Of a stretch of DNA of 64,000 nt, positions 57,959-64,000 are shown piece by piece (the stretch's first letter is position 1; every line of letters begins with the position of its first letter). A program made the translations under genes and the position numbers. Origin of the DNA: JAKANT01 sp035502095 (GTDB lineage Bacteria > Pseudomonadota > Gammaproteobacteria > Burkholderiales > Burkholderiaceae_F). Location: NCBI GenBank assembly GCA_035502095.1, contig DATJUX010000019.1, positions 1-64,000 on the forward strand. Direction: 5' to 3'. The notes under the pieces are model-generated. The model did not search any database, was not told the DNA's origin, and saw only the letters and a list, made by a program, of their open reading frames with translations.

Positions 57959-60944
57959 GCTGCCCACCGGATTCGGCGGCAAAGGCGTAGCGGTTCTTGC
58001 CGCGCAGTTTCGCCTCGTACATCGCGAGATCGGCGAGTTGCAGCAGGCGCTCGAGGTCGTTGCCGTGGTCCGGAGCGAGCGCGATGCCCATGCTGGCGGA
58101 GACCGACAGGGTCGTTCCAGGCACTTCGACCGGCTGCGCAATGGCGGCGAGCAGGCGATGCACGATGCGTTCGGTGTCGACGCGATGCCCCGCGTCCGGC
58201 ACGAGGACTGCGAACTCATCGCCGCCCCGGCGCGCCACCGTGTCCTGGGGGCGTATCGCGCGCGCCAGGCGCGCCGCGATCTCGCGCAGGACCCGGTCAC
58301 CGACGTCGTGTCCGTAGCGATCGTTGACGTCCTTGAACCCGTCGAGGTCGATCGCGAGCAGCGCGCAGCGGGCGTTGCGCAGCGCCGTCGCGGCAAGGGC
58401 CGATGCAGCCCGGGAGGCGAGCAGGCGCCGGTTGGGCAGACCCGTCAGGTCGTCGTGGTTGGCATCGTGCAGGGCTTCCTCTTCGCGCTGGCGGATGTTG
58501 TCGATGTCGGCCAGCACCACGACATACTCGCCCGGTGCGATCGCTCTCGCCGTAAGTTGGCACCAGGCCGTGGTATGCCCCGCTGCTCGCGAGCCGCGCC
58601 GCACCTGCACCTCGCGCGTTGCAGCGCGGTCCTGCGCGCGTGCGGTGTCCGCGGCGCCGGCGATCGTGGCCCACTCGTCGACCGTGGCGAAATAGTCGGC
58701 CAGCGGCGACCGCGCCAGGACCGCCGGATCCGCCTCGAGCAGGTGCAGGAATGCGTCGTTGCACCGCGCCACCATCCCATCTTTGACCACGGCGAGCGCC
58801 TGGCCGGCGGAATCCAGCACCGTGCGTTCGATCCGCAATGCTTCCGTCAGTCGGCGCTCGCGCAGCTTGAGCACCGTCAGGTCGGCGTTCATGCCGATCG
58901 CGCCACCGAAGCCGCCGTCGCTCGCTTTCATCGGCACGGCGCTCACCGACACGACGAGCTTGCTGCCGTTTTTCGCCGCATGCACCATTTCGACGTTGCG
59001 CAGGCGCTCGCCGACCCGCAGCTTGGCAAGCGTCTGGCGTGCACCAGTCTGGTCCGCACCGCTCGCAAACAAGCGTGCGAGCGATGCTCCCAGCAGTTCC
59101 TCGGGCTCGTAGCCGTAGATCTCGCGCGCCGCACGCCGGCTCACGAACGTGAAGCGGAACTGCGAATCGCAGGCCCAGATCAGGCTGGTCGATGCCTCGA
59201 CCAGGGCGCGGTACTGCGCCTTGCTTCGCCTGAGCCGGTCGATTTCGGCGAGTTGTTCGGGGGCGGCGATCGTATCGAGCACGAGAGTGCCCGCACGCGG
59301 CAGCCCGGGCGGGGCGGTGCCCTGGTACGGGACGAAGTGGCTGCGCAGCACGATGCGGCCGCCCGTCTTCGTCGTACGGCTGTTGATGAGATCGTAAGTG
59401 GACTTGCCCGCCAGCGCCCGCTGCAACGCCCGCTGCACGTCGACCCGCGAGCCGTTGCGCAGCGCGAACGCGTCGAACCACAAGGGTCGCTCATCCGGCG
59501 CGCGCTGCATGCCCCAGCGCCACGCATCGGTACCGTGGGTGTAGATGACGTGGCCGGCGGGATCGACGAGCCACAGCAGGACCGGCAACTGCCGCGCCAG
59601 GTCCGCGAGCGCGGCGTCGGTGTTGTCCCGCTCGGCCGCTGCCGGGGCGATCGCGCCGATGATCAGCGCCGAGGCGGCCGGGCCGGCGGCGGCCGGTCGC
59701 GTGACGGCGACGATGCGCGCCCGGCGCAACGCGCCGCGCGCGTCCACGATGGTCACCCGTTCGTCGAACGCACGGCCCGAATCGAGCATGGTCGTCCACG
59801 CGCCGTTCAGGTGCGGGCGCTCGTCAGCCAGCGCGCAATAGGAGAGCGGAAATTCTCGGTCAACGTAGGCGACCGGCGGAAGTGGCAGGCCGGCCGGAAC
59901 GACGAGCCGCCCGGACTCATCCCGGTACCAGGGGCGGGCCGAGGTTCCGGCGATTCCGGCCGCGAAGCGCCCGGCTTCGGCGGCCACCGTGTCGCCCGCC
60001 GCAGCGGGACGGAGCAACGCCACCACCACGACCGAGTTCGCCCTGCCGGGCTCGAGCACGCGCACGCGGGCGGTCCAGGGAGTCGGATCGGCGCCGGCAA
60101 GCACGGGTGTCACGGTCACCGCGGCAGTGTCGCGAGGTGCACGGAGCGGGTCGAGCGCTTCGGGCGGCTCGACCTTGAAGCAGTCTTCTGCGCGGCGCCC
60201 GACCAGACTGAGTTCGTCGCGGCCGAAGTGTTGGCCCGCTGGCCCGTTCACATCCGCCACGCGGCCGTTGCGAACGATCAGGAGCGGCGCCGGCATCGCT
60301 CCGATGGCGGTGCTCCAGCCGAGCCTCGTCTGCCCGGCGAGGGTGTTGCGAACCTCGCGCGCCTGCGCGGCGCGACCGCGCCGGCTCCCCAGCCACCAGA
60401 CCGCGGCCAGCCAGATCGGGAACAGCAGGACCGTCGGGTGCATGGTGGCGGGGATGCGCGTCAGCATCACGATCGCGACCCCTAGCCACCCCGCAAGGAG
60501 CGGCAGCCAGGCCGGGCGCCAGCCGCCAAACGTGAGCGCGCCAAGCAAAACCGCGCCGGCCGCGGCAAAGCCCGCGCCCGAGGCGAACGACAGCGCGGCG
60601 TTGCCGATCGCACCGAACAACACCGCCCACAGCAGGACATCCATCGCGCAGGACGCGAAATACGCAAGCGCGGGCCGGCTCGCCGGCGTGAGCGGGGGGT
60701 CGGCGCGCTCGAACCGGCTCGCCAGCACCATTCGCGCGACCAGGTTGAGGGCGAATACGCCGAACCAGACCCACCTCGCGGCTCCCGCGCCCATCGCGGC
60801 GATTGCGGCAGTGGCGACGACGACGAGCAGTGCGGGAGCGCATCGCCGTTCGCGGGTCAGGATCGACCTCAGCTCGGTACCGATTGGCTGCGGCGCGGCG
60901 CCCGTCGGTGACTTGCGCTCGCCGGTGGTCGTCGCTCCTGGCAT
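57921..60944 (-). CDS. Membrane-bound PAS-GGDEF diguanylate cyclase
   Basis: The ATG at 60944 (MPGATTTGERKSPTGAAPQP) gives 1007 residues. An N-terminal membrane region (residues about 35-185, six or so segments; FGVFALNLVARMVLASRF and LLLFPIWLAAVWWLGSRR) comes first. About four PAS-like segments follow, such as APLLIVRNGRVADVNGPAGQ, LIWACDSQFRFTFVSRRAAR and LAVVKDGMVARCNDAFLHLL. The GGDEF domain (about 835-1000) has HDDLTGLPNRRLLASRAASA, the catalytic ARRGGDEFAVLVP and an I-site RPQD five residues before GGDEF. It therefore probably makes c-di-GMP with product inhibition. There is no EAL domain. Confidence 0.92.
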   Translation of the reverse strand: MPGATTTGERKSPTGAAPQPIGTELRSILTRERRCAPALLVVVATAAIAAMGAGAARWVWFGVFALNLVARMVLASRFERADPPLTPASRPALAYFASCAMDVLLWAVLFGAIGNAALSFASGAGFAAAGAVLLGALTFGGWRPAWLPLLAGWLGVAIVMLTRIPATMHPTVLLFPIWLAAVWWLGSRRGRAAQAREVRNTLAGQTRLGWSTAIGAMPAPLLIVRNGRVADVNGPAGQHFGRDELSLVGRRAEDCFKVEPPEALDPLRAPRDTAAVTVTPVLAGADPTPWTARVRVLEPGRANSVVVVALLRPAAAGDTVAAEAGRFAAGIAGTSARPWYRDESGRLVVPAGLPLPPVAYVDREFPLSYCALADERPHLNGAWTTMLDSGRAFDERVTIVDARGALRRARIVAVTRPAAAGPAASALIIGAIAPAAAERDNTDAALADLARQLPVLLWLVDPAGHVIYTHGTDAWRWGMQRAPDERPLWFDAFALRNGSRVDVQRALQRALAGKSTYDLINSRTTKTGGRIVLRSHFVPYQGTAPPGLPRAGTLVLDTIAAPEQLAEIDRLRRSKAQYRALVEASTSLIWACDSQFRFTFVSRRAAREIYGYEPEELLGASLARLFASGADQTGARQTLAKLRVGERLRNVEMVHAAKNGSKLVVSVSAVPMKASDGGFGGAIGMNADLTVLKLRERRLTEALRIERTVLDSAGQALAVVKDGMVARCNDAFLHLLEADPAVLARSPLADYFATVDEWATIAGAADTARAQDRAATREVQVRRGSRAAGHTTAWCQLTARAIAPGEYVVVLADIDNIRQREEEALHDANHDDLTGLPNRRLLASRAASALAATALRNARCALLAIDLDGFKDVNDRYGHDVGDRVLREIAARLARAIRPQDTVARRGGDEFAVLVPDAGHRVDTERIVHRLLAAIAQPVEVPGTTLSVSASMGIALAPDHGNDLERLLQLADLAMYEAKLRGKNRYAFAAESGGQLTPAAPRAAAAS

Positions 60945-61210
60945 GTCGATAGGCGGCTTTCTCTCCGAACGGAACTCCGTCCGAAATCGATCCGCGCCGC
61001 CGGTCAGCCCGGCCGTCGCGCATTGATGGGATCCTACGGGTCGCCATCCCGGCAGGCAATTACCGCCAGTCAATCCCGATGCGTCGGTAATCCATCCGGA
61101 TGGTGAGCAGCCCTACCCTCCGACGCGCCGACGACCGCCGAGCGGTACAGAAGCGACGATGGGCGGCGGAGCATCATCACGACCGACTGATGAAAGCCAG
61201 GAAGCGACCG

Positions 61211-62119
61211 ATGCCTGTCGAGCCCTACCGCGGAAGGTTCGCGCCCTCGCCGACCGGTCCGTTGCACGCGGGGTCGATGGTCGCCGCGCTGGCAAGCTGG
61301 CTCGATGCACGCGCGCACCGCGGCACATGGCTCGTGCGCATCGAGGATATCGATCCGCCGCGCGAGCAGGCCGGCGCGGCGCGCGACATCCTGGCAACGC
61401 TGGCGGACTTCGGACTGACCAGCGACGAGCCCGTGCTCTGGCAGCACACGCGCAGGGAGGCGTACGCGGAGGCGCTCGCTAAGCTCGAGCGCGCCGGGCG
61501 TGTCTATGCATGTCAATGCTCGCGCGCCCGGATCGCCGAGGCGACCGCCCCCGGTACGACGGCCGCCGTTTATCCGGGAACCTGTCGTGAGCTTGGGCTG
61601 GTGTCGCGTCCGGGCAGGGCTTTGCGATTAAGAGTCGGTGACGCGGTCGTCGCGTTCGACGACCGCGCCTGCGGGCATTGCAGCCAACAACTGGCGCGCG
61701 ATGTGGGCGACTTCGTGGTGCGACGTGCAGACGGACTATTCGCTTATCAGCTGGCTGTCGTCGTCGACGACAGCGGGCAGCGCATCACGGACGTCGTGCG
61801 CGGCGCGGACCTGCTCGACAACACGCCGCGGCAGATCGCACTGCAGCGCGCGCTCGGCGCGGCGCAACCGCGCTACCTGCATGTCCCCATCGTGCGCACA
61901 CCCGCGGGCGAAAAGCTCTCCAAGCAGAGCGGCGCCCTGGCGCTCGACCGCACGCGGGTCGTCGAAGAACTCGCTCGTGCCGGCCGCCACCTCGGCGCGC
62001 CCGCTTTCGGCGCCGACTCGCCCGCGGCATTTCTCCGCCTGGCGACGGAGTGGTGGCACGAGCGCTGGATGCGCCCACCTACAATGCAAGGCAAGGAGCG
62101 AATCGAAGATGGCCGATGA
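61211..62119 (+). CDS. gluQ: Glutamyl-Q tRNA(Asp) synthetase
   Basis: GluQ-RS attaches glutamate to queuosine in tRNA-Asp. AGGAAG lies about 7 nt before the ATG at 61211; an ATG at 61190 is the alternative. The 302-residue protein has the class I HIGH variant APSPTGPLHAGSMVAALASW and the KMSKS variant GEKLSKQSGALAL. The zinc-binding CQCSRARI and TCRELG cysteines are present. It lacks the anticodon-binding domain of GltX, as expected. The stop overlaps the following CoA-binding protein gene by 11 bp. Confidence 0.94.
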   Translation: MPVEPYRGRFAPSPTGPLHAGSMVAALASWLDARAHRGTWLVRIEDIDPPREQAGAARDILATLADFGLTSDEPVLWQHTRREAYAEALAKLERAGRVYACQCSRARIAEATAPGTTAAVYPGTCRELGLVSRPGRALRLRVGDAVVAFDDRACGHCSQQLARDVGDFVVRRADGLFAYQLAVVVDDSGQRITDVVRGADLLDNTPRQIALQRALGAAQPRYLHVPIVRTPAGEKLSKQSGALALDRTRVVEELARAGRHLGAPAFGADSPAAFLRLATEWWHERWMRPPTMQGKERIEDGR

Positions 62120-62597
62120 CACCGACATCCCGACCCTGCGGCGGATCCTGCATGACAGCCGACGCATCGCGGTCGTTGGAATTTCGGCCGAGTGGCACCG
62201 TCCGAGTTATTTCGTCGGCAAGTACCTGCTGGAGCACGGCTACACGATGATCCCGGTGAACCCGAAGTACGAGTCGGTGCTCGGGCAGCGCTGCTTTCCG
62301 AACCTGCGGGCGGCACGCGAGGTTGCAGGACCGATCGACCTCGTGGATTGCTTCCGCCGAGCCGAGGATGTCGAAGCGCTCGTCGACGACGCGGTCGCGA
62401 TCGGCGCGAAGACGCTCTGGATGCAGCTTGGCATCGTCAGTGAAGCCGCAGCGCGCAAGGCCCGCGCCGCGGGATTGGAAGTGGTGATGGATCGTTGCGT
62501 GAAGATCGAACACGGGCGCCTGTTCGGCGGTCTGAACTGGGCGGGCGTGAACACGCGTGTGATCTCGGCCAAGCGGCCGCGCAATCTTCCGTACTGA
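62109..62597 (+). CDS. CoA-binding protein (YccU type)
   Basis: The 162-residue protein has a single Rossmann CoA-binding domain: SRRIAVVGISAEWHRPSYFV, GKYLLEHGYTMIPVNPKYES, IDLVDCFRRAEDVEALVDDA and KTLWMQLGIVSEAAARKARA. CVKIEHGRLF sits at the end. The layout fits the small YccU-like proteins with homology to the CoA-binding part of succinyl-CoA synthetase. The role is not defined. It overlaps gluQ and lies 7 bp before metY. Confidence 0.9.
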   Translation: MADDTDIPTLRRILHDSRRIAVVGISAEWHRPSYFVGKYLLEHGYTMIPVNPKYESVLGQRCFPNLRAAREVAGPIDLVDCFRRAEDVEALVDDAVAIGAKTLWMQLGIVSEAAARKARAAGLEVVMDRCVKIEHGRLFGGLNWAGVNTRVISAKRPRNLPY

Positions 62598-62604
62598 GGC
62601 GACC

Positions 62605-63918
62605 ATGGCGGATCGTCGATTCGGCATCGAGACCCTGTGCCTGCACGCCGGTCAGCTGCCGGATCCGGTCACGGGTTCGCGCGCGCAGCCCATCTACCAG
62701 ACCACCAGCTACGTGTTCGACTCGGCCGATCACGCGGCGAGCCTCTTCAATCTGCAGACGTTCGGCAACGTCTATTCGCGCATCAGCAATCCCACCGTCG
62801 CGGTTCTCGAGGAACGCGTCGCGGCGCTCGAGAACGGGCGCGCAGCCGTGGCCACGGCGAGCGGCATGGCCGCGCAGATGACAGGCGTGCTGGCCATCGT
62901 GCAGCCCGGCGAACACATCGTCGCATCGTCGCTGCTGTATGGCGGCACGTATTCGCAATTCGCGGTGACGCTGCCGAAAATGGGGATCGAGACGACGTTC
63001 GTCGACCCCGACGAACCGGAGAACTTCCGCCGCGCCATCCGCCCCAACACCAAGCTCGTCTATGGCGAGACGCTGGGCAATCCGAAGATCAACGTGCTCG
63101 ACATCGAGAAGGTCGCGCGCATCGCCCACGACGCGAAGATCCCGCTGATGGTCGACAACACGATGGCCTCGCCCTATCTCGCGCGACCGTTCGACTGGGG
63201 CGCCGATATTGTGGTGCATTCGGCGACGAAGTATCTCGGCGGGCATGGCACCACCATCGGGGGCGTGCTGGTCGAGAGCGGCCGCTTCGACTGGGGCAAC
63301 GGCCGGTTCCCCGACATGGTCGCGCCGAGCAAGGGCTATCACGGCGTGAAGTTCTGGGAGACGTTCGGCGACTTCGCGTACACAATGAAGGCGCGCTTCG
63401 AAGTGGTGCGGGTGCTCGGTTCGTCGCTCGCACCGCTCTCGGCCTGGCTGCTGCTGCAGGGCCTGGAAACGCTGCACGTGCGCATGGAGCGCCATGTTGG
63501 CAACGCGCGTCGCGTGGCCGAGTATCTCGCAACGCACCCGCGGGTCGCGTGGGTCAACTGGCCGGGCCTGAAGTCGAGCCCGTACTACGCGCTGGCACGC
63601 AAGTACCTGCGGTCGATCGACGGCGAACCCGGCGCGTCGAGCGTGATGACGTTCGGCATCAAGGCGGGTGGCGGATTGACTGCGAGTCAGGCGGCGGAGA
63701 AATTCATCGACAGCCTGCAGTTCGTCTCGCACCTTGCCAATATCGGCGACGCGAAGTCGCTGGTCATTCACCCGGCGTCGACGACGCACCGGCAGCTTTC
63801 CGAGGCGGAACAGCGTGCCGCGGGCGTGTTGCCGGAAATGATCCGGCTCTCGATCGGCATCGAGTCGATCGACGACATCCTCTGGGACCTCGACCAGGCG
63901 CTTGGGCGCAGCGCCTGA
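62605..63918 (+). CDS. metY: O-acetylhomoserine aminocarboxypropyltransferase (sulfhydrylase)
   Basis: MetY makes homocysteine (or methionine) from O-acetylhomoserine and sulfide (or methanethiol). The 437 residues equal the usual MetY length, longer than most MetZ or MetB enzymes. PLP is bound by Lys in VVHSATKYLGGHGTTIGGVL. The opening FGIETLCLHAGQLPDPVTGS, then PIYQTTSYVFDSADHAASLF, NVYSRISNPTVAVLEERVAA and C-terminal IRLSIGIESIDDILWDLDQA are typical. It is the last gene of a short run with gluQ and the CoA-binding protein. Confidence 0.94.
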   Translation: MADRRFGIETLCLHAGQLPDPVTGSRAQPIYQTTSYVFDSADHAASLFNLQTFGNVYSRISNPTVAVLEERVAALENGRAAVATASGMAAQMTGVLAIVQPGEHIVASSLLYGGTYSQFAVTLPKMGIETTFVDPDEPENFRRAIRPNTKLVYGETLGNPKINVLDIEKVARIAHDAKIPLMVDNTMASPYLARPFDWGADIVVHSATKYLGGHGTTIGGVLVESGRFDWGNGRFPDMVAPSKGYHGVKFWETFGDFAYTMKARFEVVRVLGSSLAPLSAWLLLQGLETLHVRMERHVGNARRVAEYLATHPRVAWVNWPGLKSSPYYALARKYLRSIDGEPGASSVMTFGIKAGGGLTASQAAEKFIDSLQFVSHLANIGDAKSLVIHPASTTHRQLSEAEQRAAGVLPEMIRLSIGIESIDDILWDLDQALGRSA

Positions 63919-63924
63919 CCCGCG

Positions 63925-64000
63925 CTATCGCTTGCTGCCGCCGAGCAGGGCGGCGACCTTCGCCGGCTTGCGTTCCTCGCGCCGCGGCCCCTCGCCGGTC
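63925..64000 (-). CDS. C-terminal end of a minus-strand gene (starts outside the window)
   Basis: A minus-strand frame reads in from the window edge and ends at TAG (63925-63927). The last residues are REERKPAKVAALLGGSKR. This is a basic C-terminal tail without a family signature. The frame and composition look coding, and the gene would converge on metY with 6 bp between stops. No product can be named. Confidence 0.5.
   Translation of the reverse strand, partial: TGEGPRREERKPAKVAALLGGSKR

Overview
The window is high-GC chromosomal DNA from a Gram-negative bacterium, most likely a betaproteobacterium. The evidence is gene order: ftsK-lolA-rarA-serS, hemC-hemD-hemX-hemY divergent from ppc, an AlgZ/AlgR-type pair divergent from argH, nadE-glnB, and pmbA divergent from darP (yjgA). 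Tat- and Lol-dependent envelope genes, a TRAP and a Liv-type importer and a PEP-CTERM protein fit the same assignment. The taxon is inferred from these features, not from a marker gene.

Layout. Positions 1-9525 are accessory. They hold the end of an IS256-like element and two tail-to-tail paralogous secreted proteins with a clan CD (caspase/CHAT-like) His...Cys pattern. Next come a GIY-YIG protein with a probable frameshift, remnants of an IS3 OrfA and of an ATP-dependent DNA ligase (LigD type), a PEP-CTERM surface protein behind a sigma-54-type promoter, and a TIR-domain protein of the CAP12/Pycsar-effector family. This block abuts the 3' end of tRNA-Ser(CGA), and a 14-bp copy of that tRNA end lies at 4393-4406. 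An element of about 5.1 kb may therefore have integrated there. Base composition in 5.6-9.4 kb looks visibly lower in GC than the rest.

From 9.7 kb on the window is mostly core genome: serS, rarA, a CDF cation transporter and a DUF3052-like gene on the opposite strand, lolA, ftsK; then a LytS-LytS-LytTR signalling operon whose second kinase is degenerate; then trxB. Positions 21.5-27.4 kb carry a compact lipid-type biosynthetic locus: an acyl carrier protein, an ABC-2 exporter, a BtrH-like protein, a small helix-turn-helix-like protein, a KAS III ketosynthase and a flavodoxin-like protein resembling dialkylresorcinol condensing enzymes. Then follow a CPA2 antiporter, an Smr protein, a PII protein, nadE, a FemAB-like acyltransferase, ppa, hemYXDC, ppc and a five-gene branched-chain amino acid type ABC importer.

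The last third has an AlgR/AlgZ-like pair, argH, a TRAP transporter with a convergent binding protein, pmbA, darP, mogA, an esterase, a GNAT protein, a pirin with an apparently decayed LysR regulator beside it, a large PAS-GGDEF diguanylate cyclase, gluQ, a CoA-binding protein and metY. The most unusual content is the clan CD-like paralog pair, the tRNA-Ser-bounded block with its TIR and PEP-CTERM genes, the resorcinol-like locus with its exporter, and the LytS pair with one degenerate kinase.
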